Assembly (NCBI RefSeq): GCF_009755355.1
Contig: NZ_WQLB01000034.1
Span: forward strand, 1-48,565
Source of the DNA: Deinococcus arboris
Lineage (GTDB): Bacteria > Deinococcota > Deinococci > Deinococcales > Deinococcaceae
DNA length: 48,565 bases
Direction: 5' to 3'
Part shown: piece after piece, positions 40,846 to 47,437 of the stretch
How positions within the stretch are numbered: the first letter of the stretch is position 1
Layout of the letters: every line of letters starts with the position of its first letter
Position numbers and translations under genes: made by a program
Notes under the pieces: generated by a model
The model's input: only the letters and a program-made list of their open reading frames with translations
Told to the model about the DNA's origin: nothing
The model's database searches: none

Positions 40846-41362
40846 GGGTGTAGCCGTCGGCATCCTCTGGGTCCGTGTACACCAGCGTGTACCGAAGGTC
40901 CCACATGTCATCAAGCAGATCCTCACCGGCCGCTGTCAGCACGAAGTAGGTGTAGGTGATGCCAGCCTCTCGGCGCAGAAGGCGCGCCCGGCACAGTTCG
41001 CTCAGCGTGCGCTCCAGCAGCTGCTCGGCAATCCAACCACTGCCCTGCTTCCGTGCACGGCGGTGCAGCAGCTCTGCGGTGCAGCCGGAGGCGTTGGCGA
41101 CACTCAGCAGCCAGTAAGCCGTGCTGATACTGGTCACCAGCTTGGTCAGGCCCCGCACCTTCGGCGGAGGCGGGCCAGCCTGGGCACTTCTTCGGCGCCG
41201 GCGGCGAGGCGGCTTGCTGACGCGGCGCACGGGCGGCGGTGAAGCTGGAGGTGTGGACGAAGGCCTGGGCAGCACGGGCGACGATGCGGGCTGTTCACTC
41301 CGCTGCTTCTTGTGAAGCTTCCGGGCTTTACGGCGGCCGCGGCGGGAGAGGTATTCAGTCAC
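40838..41362 (-). CDS. basic N-terminus plus winged-helix protein
   Basis: A 174-residue protein; GTG at 41362 overlaps the upstream stop by 8 bp (GTGACTGA). The first 70 residues are Arg/Pro-rich and probably disordered (SRRGRRKARKLHKKQRSE, PPRRRRRRSA). The rest is a winged helix (LTKLVTSISTAYWLLSVANA ... ELLHRRARKQGSGWIAEQLLERTLSEL ... wing ITYTYFVLTAAGED). It is likely a DNA-binding replication or recombination accessory. Confidence 0.62.
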   Translation of the reverse strand: MTEYLSRRGRRKARKLHKKQRSEQPASSPVLPRPSSTPPASPPPVRRVSKPPRRRRRRSAQAGPPPPKVRGLTKLVTSISTAYWLLSVANASGCTAELLHRRARKQGSGWIAEQLLERTLSELCRARLLRREAGITYTYFVLTAAGEDLLDDMWDLRYTLVYTDPEDADGYTHE

Positions 41363-41591
41363 CCGTGACCCATCCCGGAAGCTCCTGGGCAGGCGTGGCC
41401 CAGAGCAGCTGAGGGATAACCCTGACGACCGCAACGTATTTCAGGTAGCTGATCTCCTGGCCAACCACCTGCAAGCGCGCGTCCAGCCAGGGACCATGAA
41501 CGAGTTGCTGCCGGAGGGTGTGCTGGGCCAGGTGCAGGCCAGGAGGCCGAATAGGGTACAACTCGCGCAGCAGTGCGGCCAGGTTGATCAT
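41355..41591 (-). CDS. hypothetical protein
   Basis: A 78-residue protein with an ATG at 41591 overlapping the upstream stop (ATGA). Helix-rich N-terminus (NLAALLRELYPIRPPGLHL) followed by strands (VVGQEISYLKYVAVVRVIPQLL). No family is recognised. It is part of the tightly coupled six-gene operon 41881-39351. Confidence 0.55.
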   Translation of the reverse strand: MINLAALLRELYPIRPPGLHLAQHTLRQQLVHGPWLDARLQVVGQEISYLKYVAVVRVIPQLLWATPAQELPGWVTGD

Positions 41592-41881
41592 GGACACCAC
41601 ACGTCCAGCAATCGGCGCTCCTGCTCATCGAGGGCGCGGCGCGGCAGACCCTGTAGGTACTTCAGGTACTGGACCAGCTCAGTAACCTGCTCCGGAGATG
41701 CGACGATCAGCTGCACAGAGGCAGTGGCATGGTCGATGTGCACTGGAAGGTTTTGTGCCACCCGACGCCTAAGGTCCTCGCAGATGACCGGAAGGTCCGG
41801 CTGCTCTGGCAATTCACAATGGGCGAGAAGCACATGCGGGCCGAGCAGCCGGGCAGGCAGGTCAGGGGTGGACGCAGGCAT
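41588..41881 (-). CDS. hypothetical protein, first gene of rusA operon
   Basis: A 97-residue acidic, helical protein (VICEDLRRRVAQNLPVHI, VTELVQYLKYLQGLPRRALDEQERRLLDVW) with GGAGG 4 nt before the ATG. It is preceded by the most elaborate operator region in the window (41908-41958). No family is recognised. Confidence 0.58.
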   Translation of the reverse strand: MPASTPDLPARLLGPHVLLAHCELPEQPDLPVICEDLRRRVAQNLPVHIDHATASVQLIVASPEQVTELVQYLKYLQGLPRRALDEQERRLLDVWCP

Positions 41882-41907
41882 ATGACCTCCGGAGCAGTTT
41901 CATAGTT

Positions 41908-41932
41908 CGCTAACGCTAGCGTAAACGTTAGC
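41908..41932 (-). promoter_or_regulatory. CGTTAGCG box in inverted repeat, rusA operon promoter
   Basis: GCTAACG (41909-41915) and CGTTAGC (41926-41932) flank CTAGCGTAAA; the exact 8-mer is 41908-41915. In the minus direction the box is followed by AAC and TATGAA, a possible -10, about 20 nt before the ATG. Confidence 0.55.
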
Positions 41933-41939
41933 CAGTTTT

Positions 41940-41958
41940 CCTGACAGTGTCTGTCAGG
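41940..41958. promoter_or_regulatory. 19-bp palindrome upstream of rusA operon
   Basis: CCTGACAGTGTCTGTCAGG has perfect 8-bp arms around TGT. It lies just upstream of the box region and could be the operator of a second, different regulator. Confidence 0.5.
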
Positions 41959-41986
41959 GACTGCTTCTCTCAAGCGGTTTACAGGG

Positions 41987-42124
41987 TCACTGAGAAGAAG
42001 GCGTGCCCTGAGGCATGGGTGCGGGGGCAGGCGGCTGCGGAGGAGGTAGGGGGCGAACGGCCTGGGGCTGCGGCTTAGGAGGCAAGGGTGCCACCCGACC
42101 TTCTTCTAAACGCCTTGTCGTCAT
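41987..42124 (-). CDS. proline-rich micro-protein 3
   Basis: 45 residues, with AGGAG 7 nt before the ATG. Begins MTTRRLEEGRVAPLPPKP and continues as a Pro/Gln-rich chain. It shares the G-(K/R)-V-A-P-x-P-P element with the two micro-proteins upstream. It is probably disordered. Too short for standard gene calling, but the ribosome site and the repeated motif support it. Confidence 0.5.
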   Translation of the reverse strand: MTTRRLEEGRVAPLPPKPQPQAVRPLPPPQPPAPAPMPQGTPSSQ

Positions 42125-42134
42125 AGCAGAGCTC

Positions 42135-42248
42135 CTATCGTGCCGGCCTGGGCGGGGGGGGTGGTGGGGGCGGCGCTACCTTCCCCTTCTGCTCATCTGG
42201 TCTTGGCGGAGCAGGACGGGGAGGGACATCTGGCTTCGAAGGGCTCAT
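42135..42248 (-). CDS. proline-rich micro-protein 2
   Basis: 37 residues; its ATG overlaps the stop of micro-protein 1 (ATGA). Begins MSPSKPDVPPRPAPP, then KGKVAP, a run of 8 prolines and RPAR. Same design as micro-protein 1: a short polar head, G-K-V-A, polyproline, basic end. Polyproline runs stall ribosomes unless EF-P helps, so expression may be sensitive to EF-P. Confidence 0.5.
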   Translation of the reverse strand: MSPSKPDVPPRPAPPRPDEQKGKVAPPPPPPPPRPAR

Positions 42249-42370
42249 GACTGCCTCTGCCGAGGCGGTGGGGGCGGCGGCGGCGGGGGTGGCGCCACCT
42301 TGCCGATCTGCGGTGCAGGGACAGACCGCTCTGGTTGATGTGAAGGGTAACTGGGGCCCGACTTGCTCAT
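42245..42370 (-). CDS. proline-rich micro-protein 1
   Basis: 41 residues from the ATG at 42370, 10 nt after the stop of the membrane-protein gene. Begins MSKSGPSYPSHQPERSV, then IGKVA, a run of 10 prolines and RQRQS. First of three tandem related micro-proteins. On the plus strand the same DNA is very G-rich and could form G-quadruplexes, which is an alternative reason for the composition. Confidence 0.5.
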   Translation of the reverse strand: MSKSGPSYPSHQPERSVPAPQIGKVAPPPPPPPPPPRQRQS

Positions 42371-42379
42371 ACCAGCATT

Positions 42380-42895
42380 CTAGTTTGCGATTGAGATTAC
42401 GTAAATGACAGAGCAGCCGAGGCCGATTAGGAAGGCCAATGCCGACAGTTTGTTCAACCGCTTGACATGCCGAACCTTCTCCTGGGCGTCCTTTACAGCC
42501 TCATAGGCTTCACCGTCCCACTTCGTCAGCTTGCCGATGACTGTGAGAATCCGGTCATTGACGGAGATGGAAACGAAGTGGCTCACCAATACAGCGCCAA
42601 TACACACGAAGAGGAAGGCTGCACCACCCCAGAACAGAGGGCTAAACCCTATGGGCCCGGCTCCTGGCGCAGACGCAATCTGCTGGCGCAGCGTGAGCAC
42701 CACGCCCAGAGTGGCGGTCGACAACGTGATCAAAGTCTTGTCCAGTTCGTCCCGCGTAGCAGCGTTGTCCTTGCGCAGGCCCTCTGCGTAGGCCGCCAGG
42801 TCCTCGGGCAATGCGAAGGCTTCATCAGTCGATTCAGGCTCAGCCGGAGATCCGGCGTCTCTATTGTCCACATCGTCACGGGCCGTCATGCTCAC
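42380..42895 (-). CDS. membrane protein with soluble N-terminus
   Basis: A 171-residue protein; GTG at 42895 lies next to the rep stop, with an ATG two codons later as alternative. An acidic, helical N-terminus (DEAFALPEDLAAYAEGL, then DNAATRDELDKTLITLSTATLGVVLTL) leads into two or three hydrophobic segments (FWGGAAFLFVCIGAVLVSHFV and LSALAFLIGLGCSVIYVISIA). No family is recognised. Membrane proteins next to phage replication genes often act in superinfection exclusion or anchor replication; this is inference. Confidence 0.65.
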   Translation of the reverse strand: MSMTARDDVDNRDAGSPAEPESTDEAFALPEDLAAYAEGLRKDNAATRDELDKTLITLSTATLGVVLTLRQQIASAPGAGPIGFSPLFWGGAAFLFVCIGAVLVSHFVSISVNDRILTVIGKLTKWDGEAYEAVKDAQEKVRHVKRLNKLSALAFLIGLGCSVIYVISIAN

Positions 42896-42896
42896 A

Positions 42897-44498
42897 TCAT
42901 GCAGGCAGCACAGTGCACTGACTGGTGAGCTGCACGATGGTGATGACCTGAATGCCGTCCGACCCCAACATGTGCGCTTTCATGCCATCGAGTTTCACGA
43001 AGGTCAGCTCGGCAGCATCAGCTTTTCGGCGCCATACACGGCCTGGGGCGAAGTCTCCAGCGGGCAGTTCGTCTGGGTGCGGTGTGGCCACAGCCTTCGC
43101 CGCCGCTCCTTTGACCTCGTATGCAGCGCCAAGCGCTGTACCTGGACTAGCACTGCTGCTGCGGCGTTTGGTCTTGGTCAATGTCTCCAGAGATGGCGGA
43201 TACCCCACTAGGGCGTCCAGAGCGAAATAGGCCAGGCTGTTGAAACCTTGGACGCCCTGGGTTGCGTCGAGGCGTGCTGCCACAATTGCCTGCTCGATTT
43301 CTTGATCGGTCAGGCGGAGGTACAGCTGCCGAGTGATTGGCTGGCCGGTGGCTGTGGCGCCGAGAGCGAACGCCAGCTGGTCGTGCATGTGACCGAGCCG
43401 GGTCACATCACTGCAGCTCATGGCCCGGCGCAACACGGTGTGCGTGGTGGCCTCCCGCACAGCCCGGGCTGCCAGAGCCTCTGGGTCAATCGCCTGCAGG
43501 CGCTGAACCGCCCAACGGTTATCCACAGTTTCCACAGGCGCCGCGGCCGCCGCCGCCGGAACCTGTTCAGTGCTGGTGGCTGTGACAACTTCGCCACCTA
43601 GTGGCCGTGTTCCGTCCTGATCTGTGACAAAGGGGCCCTCAGCTTCCAACTCAGTTGAACTGTCGTCAGATTCACTGGGGGTTGCTGTTGCCTCAAAGAG
43701 GCGAGCATCATCATCATCCCAGGCCTCGTTGCTCTGATCAGAGTTAGAGACGATGATGATGTTTTTCTCTGACGGAGTCTCTGCCGTGTTCTCTGAAGTG
43801 ATCTGTGTAGTGGTCTCTGTATATGGAATGCCACTTTCCCGCATTCGCGAATTAGGATTTTCCATATTCGGGAATCCGACTTTTCCGTATTCGGGAATCC
43901 GACTTTTCCGTATTCGGGAATCCGACTTTTCCGTATTCCCGATTTGTTCCCCGGAGGTCTCGTCGCCCGAAGCCCCAGTCTCCAGTGCGGGCTCCTTGGT
44001 CGGTTTACGGGGGCGGGATCCGGGACGTTTTGCGCCAATGCGGACGGCCTTGTTCATAGGCCCGGCATTCCGGACCTCCTCAGGAATGTTGATCATGGCT
44101 GCCAGCGCTGCCAGGAATTCCGGCTCATTGATGGAGATGTGGTTGGTGGTGATCCCTGCGTACTTCCATACCTTGCATGTGATCAGGTTGCGCGCCTCAA
44201 GGATGCGCCGCGCGGTGAGTGCCTCTTCTTTGCTCAAGCGGATCTCGGCGTACCAGTCCTTGTCGGCTTTGGCGAGCCAGCGGCGGCCCTCACGGTTGAT
44301 AGTCAATTTGGTGGGGTTATACCGGCTGGGCATTCGCCAGTACAGCAGTTGGCTCAGCAGTAGGCCTGGGTTCAGGCCGCCGGCGACGTCGCAATAGATC
44401 TTCTTGAGGTCAATCGTGTCGCTGGAAGCCATTTCCCATGCAAGGAATGAGTTGAAGTCGACGAAGCCGTTTACACGCTCAGACTGCTCACTGCTCAT
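42897..44498 (-). CDS. O-like replication initiation protein carrying origin iterons
   Basis: A 533-residue protein. The N-terminal domain (NPGLLLSQLLYWR ... GRRWLAKADKDWYAEIRLSKEEALTARRILEARNLI ... ITTNHISINEP) is the winged-helix domain typical of phage and ICE replication initiators. Residues about 183-220 are encoded by 23-bp iterons. A low-complexity acidic linker with Thr/Glu repeats follows, then a second helical domain (about 340-430) and a small C-terminal barrel. A perfect DnaA box lies inside the gene. Placement of origin repeats within the initiator gene is known from lambda O and related phages. It should bind its own gene and load the host replicative helicase. Confidence 0.75.
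   Translation of the reverse strand: MSSEQSERVNGFVDFNSFLAWEMASSDTIDLKKIYCDVAGGLNPGLLLSQLLYWRMPSRYNPTKLTINREGRRWLAKADKDWYAEIRLSKEEALTARRILEARNLITCKVWKYAGITTNHISINEPEFLAALAAMINIPEEVRNAGPMNKAVRIGAKRPGSRPRKPTKEPALETGASGDETSGEQIGNTEKSDSRIRKSRIPEYGKVGFPNMENPNSRMRESGIPYTETTTQITSENTAETPSEKNIIIVSNSDQSNEAWDDDDARLFEATATPSESDDSSTELEAEGPFVTDQDGTRPLGGEVVTATSTEQVPAAAAAAPVETVDNRWAVQRLQAIDPEALAARAVREATTHTVLRRAMSCSDVTRLGHMHDQLAFALGATATGQPITRQLYLRLTDQEIEQAIVAARLDATQGVQGFNSLAYFALDALVGYPPSLETLTKTKRRSSSASPGTALGAAYEVKGAAAKAVATPHPDELPAGDFAPGRVWRRKADAAELTFVKLDGMKAHMLGSDGIQVITIVQLTSQCTVLPA
43519..43527 (+). promoter_or_regulatory. DnaA box inside rep gene
   Basis: TTATCCACA, the perfect consensus, with a second near-match (TTTCCACAG) following at once. 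It is about 310 bp from the iteron array, supporting an origin inside this gene. Confidence 0.6.
43838..43952. repeat. 23-bp iteron array, candidate replication origin
   Basis: Three almost identical 23-bp units (starting 43861, 43884, 43907) with core TATTCGGGAATCCGACTTT, flanked by one degenerate copy on each side (43838, 43930). Each holds the small palindrome TCGG-GAAT-CCGA. Since 23 is not a multiple of 3, each copy is translated in a different frame, so conservation must be at DNA level. Confidence 0.75.
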
Positions 44499-44922
44499 AC
44501 GTGCCTCACCTGCATTTTCAGGGTGCAGTTAACCCTCCGGTGCGTTGACCGGACCCTGCCCACCCCGTAAGATGGGCAGAGGCGTCGCCTTCGCGCGTCC
44601 CCACGCGCGAGTAACTTGGACTCACTCCACTCGACGATCACGATCAGATTTCTGTGTGCACCCTCTGCGAACTGGCCCTGGCAGGCCGACCCGCGGGGGG
44701 TGTTCCAGTTCGCGGGATTCACGTCCGCGATCGGAACGAAATCTAGTGTACGTGAAGGCAGGTTCCTGCGGGAGCCAAGTCGGTCGATTTTCCAATGACG
44801 GGGGTTTTTTCCGTAAGGTCTCACCTCTCTGTTGTCACATGCGTAGGGGTGGCGTGCGCGAATGTCATGGGTCAAGGCCATGCCTTGTTGTTGATGGCGC
44901 GTGACTTTTGGTGCAAGGGCTG
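44499..44922 (-). other. 424-bp structured leader upstream of rep
   Basis: A long frame exists (44495-45013 on the minus strand), but its translation does not look like protein. The DNA holds inverted repeats: GCGAACTGG (44667-44675) with CCAGTTCGC (44705-44713), CGCGCG-TCCCCA-CGCGCG (near 44605-44622), and CATGG-GTCAAGG-CCATG (near 44868-44884). It may be an untranslated leader or antisense-RNA control region for rep. Confidence 0.4.
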
Positions 44923-45204
44923 TCACGTTTTGGCCCCTCCTTGTTGCTCTGCAATCCACCGCTGCAACGCACTTTTCGTGCCTTCGTGAACGCCAGTGAG
45001 TCGGCGGGTGCACCAGTGGTACACCCCTTGCTTGACCTCAAACGTCAGCCAGTCATCCGAGATGGCCATACCGTAGAGGTGGTGCGCTCGAGGCCGAGCT
45101 GGAAGGCGCTTGATTTCCTCTCCTGGGCAGAAGAGCGCAGGGGTGACCGTGTCAAGGGGCTGTATGGCGGATAACCCACCAACTGGGCCTGGCTCTTCAG
45201 TCAC
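44923..45204 (-). CDS. hypothetical small protein
   Basis: A 93-residue protein starting with GTG at 45204, overlapping the upstream stop by 8 bp (GTGACTGA, the same junction as at 41355-41362). C-terminal half AISDDWLTFEVKQGVYHWCTRRLTG ... SALQRWIAEQQ is plausible coding. No family is recognised. Confidence 0.5.
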   Translation of the reverse strand: MTEEPGPVGGLSAIQPLDTVTPALFCPGEEIKRLPARPRAHHLYGMAISDDWLTFEVKQGVYHWCTRRLTGVHEGTKSALQRWIAEQQGGAKT

Positions 45205-45589
45205 AAGGCCGTCCGCCTGTCCATTCCCATTCTGGCTCTGGCGACGTGGCTAGAACGTTGCCCACACTGGCCAGGAGGTGAACTGGTGTGTCGGCAAACA
45301 TCCGGGCTGAGTGCTCGGCCTCAACCGTTGCGTCAATAGCGCTCTGGAAAGGCCCAACGGCAGCGGCGGCGCCAGCACGGTAGACGAAGTAGGGGGGGCG
45401 AGGCGCCCGTCCCTGCACCTGGCCCCTCACCTGGTCGAGAGTGCTCATGGCGAGAATGCGTTCGCTCCGCTCGTCACGCAACTCGGCCGCAAGCAACTGG
45501 CGGTCTGCGGTCAGGCGGAGCAGGCGTTGAAGCAGCAGGCCTGCAGCACCGGTGATGATCAAAACGGTCAGGACGGGCAATTTGCGCAT
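45197..45589 (-). CDS. single-span membrane protein with coiled coil
   Basis: A 130-residue protein with GAGGTG 4 nt before the ATG. It has an N-terminal transmembrane segment (LPVLTVLIITGAAGLLLQRLL), then a short coiled coil (LTADRQLLAAELRDERSERILAM) and a soluble tail. The topology recalls small phage spanin-like or Rz-like proteins. It lies in the early operon, not the late one, so the lysis idea is weak. Confidence 0.55.
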   Translation of the reverse strand: MRKLPVLTVLIITGAAGLLLQRLLRLTADRQLLAAELRDERSERILAMSTLDQVRGQVQGRAPRPPYFVYRAGAAAAVGPFQSAIDATVEAEHSARMFADTPVHLLASVGNVLATSPEPEWEWTGGRPCD

Positions 45590-45663
45590 GAGGCACCTCG
45601 GTAGGGGCATGGGGTATGGCCGACCGCCCCGCCTCTGAGGTCAGGGGCGGGGCAGAGCAGGAA

Positions 45664-45927
45664 TTAATGGGTGACGGCGCTACTGGTGGCCCGCTCAGTC
45701 GCCTCAACCGGCTGAGTGGCACTGTCAAGGGGCACGATGGCCAGGCGAACTCCCAGCGGGCGCAACATGCGGTTAACGTTTTCCCAGCTGGGCGCCGCCT
45801 GACCACGGACAGCGCTGCGCACCACCTCGTAGGTCATTTCAGCCTGGGCCGCCAGACCCTGGATCGTGAGGTTGCGTGCGTTCAGCTCTCTGGTCAGGTA
45901 ATCCCCGAGATCTTCCTTCTTATCCAT
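45664..45927 (-). CDS. small XRE-family regulator (Cro-like)
   Basis: An 87-residue protein. The HTH (LGDYLTRELNARNLTIQGLAAQAEMTYEVVRSAVRGQAAPSWENVNRMLRPLGVRLAIV) covers most of it and is a clear XRE/Cro domain. It is transcribed from its own promoter between it and immA, where three operator-like sites resembling those of the main repressor lie. It probably opposes or supplements the repressor and heads the leftward early operon. Confidence 0.75.
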   Translation of the reverse strand: MDKKEDLGDYLTRELNARNLTIQGLAAQAEMTYEVVRSAVRGQAAPSWENVNRMLRPLGVRLAIVPLDSATQPVEATERATSSAVTH

Positions 45928-45982
45928 ACCAGAAGAATAGTATCTACCAGATTTGTGGTCAAACGTGATGGTCTACCAGAAC
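45927..45982. promoter_or_regulatory. operator cluster and leaderless promoter of small XRE gene
   Basis: Sites ATACCAGAAG (45927-45936), TCTACCAGATTT (45943-45954) and TCTACCAGAAC (45972-45982). On the minus strand TATTCT (45934-45939) lies 6 nt before the ATG at 45927, so the sites flank the -10. TATCTACCAGATTT recurs exactly at 47338-47351. Confidence 0.6.
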
Positions 45983-45998
45983 CTCATGTGACTCTGGG

Positions 45999-46658
45999 TC
46001 AATCAGCGGCGCAGTCGTGAAAGTTGAAGAGCCCGATCAGTCGTCCTTGCCTTTCTGGCAGGGGAAACAGCGTGAGCACGTCACGGTCATAAGCGAGATC
46101 TGGCTCGGGCAGACGCTGCCCGTACCAAACCGGGGAGTACTGCGTTGCTTCAACGTGAACAACGTGCGAATTGGCGGCTACGAAGCCCGCAGCCCGTGCA
46201 GAGGTGTCTAGGAACACCAGCCGGCGCAGCGCCTGCTCGGGCGCAACGTCCGCAAAGCGGCTCAGCTCGTACACCCCCCAAGCAGTGTACCCGCAGTGCT
46301 CCAAGATTTCCTCGACCAGGACGTCCGGCATCAGGAGCTGGTCTGCCCCATGCTCTGTCAGCAACTCCATATGGGCGCCGAGATTTGGCGCTGTAACGTG
46401 GTATTTGCGAAAACGCCGGGTGTGCTTGCCTCGGTCCATCAGGACATGGACGATTTCGTGGGCCACGTCTGCCCGCCGGGTGCGGCGATCAGCATCGTGC
46501 CGCACCTGAATCACGCCGTCCGAGCGGGTCAAGCTGTGTTTTCCCTCTTCCAGCGGAATGCCGAGAGCTGTGGCCAGCGCCTCCATGTCGGAGAGGAGTG
46601 CGACGTCCAGGTGGGAAGCTTCAACGTCTCTCAGGTACCTGGCGATGTACGGATCCAC
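45999..46658 (-). CDS. ImmA/IrrE-type metallopeptidase
   Basis: A 219-residue protein with the zinc site HEIVH (67-71) in ADVAHEIVHVLMDRG and a downstream helical domain (EHGADQLLMPDVLVEEILEHCG) containing further candidate ligands. ImmA cleaves the neighbouring repressor during the DNA-damage response of ICEBs1-type elements; IrrE/PprI cleaves DdrO in Deinococcus. The start is GTG at 46658 with GAGGT just upstream, 2 nt after the repressor stop. The gene pair is the switch between maintenance and lytic or horizontal programmes. Confidence 0.85.
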   Translation of the reverse strand: MDPYIARYLRDVEASHLDVALLSDMEALATALGIPLEEGKHSLTRSDGVIQVRHDADRRTRRADVAHEIVHVLMDRGKHTRRFRKYHVTAPNLGAHMELLTEHGADQLLMPDVLVEEILEHCGYTAWGVYELSRFADVAPEQALRRLVFLDTSARAAGFVAANSHVVHVEATQYSPVWYGQRLPEPDLAYDRDVLTLFPLPERQGRLIGLFNFHDCAAD

Positions 46659-46660
46659 TT

Positions 46661-47245
46661 TTACCTCGGGGGCTCAAGGCGTTCACGAAGATCGAGGAAG
46701 ACGGCCAGCCAGTCCGCGGCGGTGACGGGCGTGCGGCGGTGGTGGAGGCGTGCTAGGAAGTTCTGCCACGCAGGTTCGCGCAGGCCTGCGAATTCAGGTC
46801 TCGACCCAAATTCACGTGCGGCCTCGAGGAGCGCATTCGGAATCTCTACAGGCGCGTCGTCGGCCGACGCACTGGGGACAAGGGCAGGCGTGGTCGTGGG
46901 ACTCCGCGGTGCATCAAACTCAGGCACGCTGCCGATCGGGATGCCCACGGCGTTCTCAAATTCATCTGCGCTCCAGCGCAGCATGTAGGCGAGCGCCCGG
47001 ATCTGGCGTGGTCGTGCACCGCCAATGGTTTCCCCACTGCGGTCGTCTTCAAGCGTGGAGAGCCACTGCTGTGAAAACGCTTTGAGGTCGCCGGGCAGCC
47101 GGGCCTGCTGTTCGAGCGCCCGGATAGCACGGGCGAGGTCACTCTGTGTGCGGTACCCGACCACCTCACGCCTTTCTTGAAGAGCTAGCCCGTACCTAGC
47201 AGACACGGGCGGAGCCGTCCAATGTGAGTTGAAAGCCAAAGTCAT
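46661..47245 (-). CDS. XRE-family repressor (cI/ImmR-like), ImmA substrate candidate
   Basis: A 194-residue protein. The N-terminal XRE domain (YGLALQERREVVGYRTQSDLARAI ... LSTLEDDRSGETIGGARPRQIRALAYML) is followed by a linker (SPTTTPALVPSASADDAP) and a C-terminal helical domain. It is a cI/DdrO-sized repressor directly upstream of the peptidase. It is divergent from the early rightward operon (47438), with operator sites in the 190-bp gap. Confidence 0.8.
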   Translation of the reverse strand: MTLAFNSHWTAPPVSARYGLALQERREVVGYRTQSDLARAIRALEQQARLPGDLKAFSQQWLSTLEDDRSGETIGGARPRQIRALAYMLRWSADEFENAVGIPIGSVPEFDAPRSPTTTPALVPSASADDAPVEIPNALLEAAREFGSRPEFAGLREPAWQNFLARLHHRRTPVTAADWLAVFLDLRERLEPPR

Positions 47246-47317
47246 CGCACATGGCTACGAAGGTACTAGCTACTAAGTTCCCGGTGAGTATTGACCACAA
47301 ACAGGGTATGTACTAGG

Positions 47318-47368
47318 ATTCTGGTAGCTGGTCCCGGTATCTACCAGATTTATAGTAGTTGGTAGAAA
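47318..47368. promoter_or_regulatory. repressor operator cluster between divergent early promoters
   Basis: Sites ATTCTGGTAGCTGG (47318-47331, inverted), TATCTACCAGATTT (47338-47351) and TAGTTGGTAGAAA (47356-47368, inverted), all variants of TCTACCAGA. They lie between the repressor gene and the plus-strand early operon. A related GGTACTAGCTACTAAG sequence lies nearer the repressor start. Confidence 0.6.
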
Positions 47369-47437
47369 AATCGGACAGCAGAACCTGCCCCAGAGCTTCT
47401 CACGGCAAATTCAGCGGGGCAGGCACTGGAGTCCAGA

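Noticed and set aside
42015..42338. Glycine-rich plus-strand frame
   Set aside because: It is the reverse strand of the proline-rich micro-genes; composition alone explains it.
44495..45013. 172-residue minus-strand frame upstream of rep
   Set aside because: Arg/His/Cys-rich, no domain pattern, overlaps another plausible gene, and the DNA is better explained as a structured leader.
45197..45589. Spanin or holin
   Set aside because: Topology is loosely similar, but it lies in the early leftward operon with no lysis partners.
45770..45785. GTTAACGTTTT as another CGTTAGCG box
   Set aside because: It differs in the core and lies inside the small XRE coding region.
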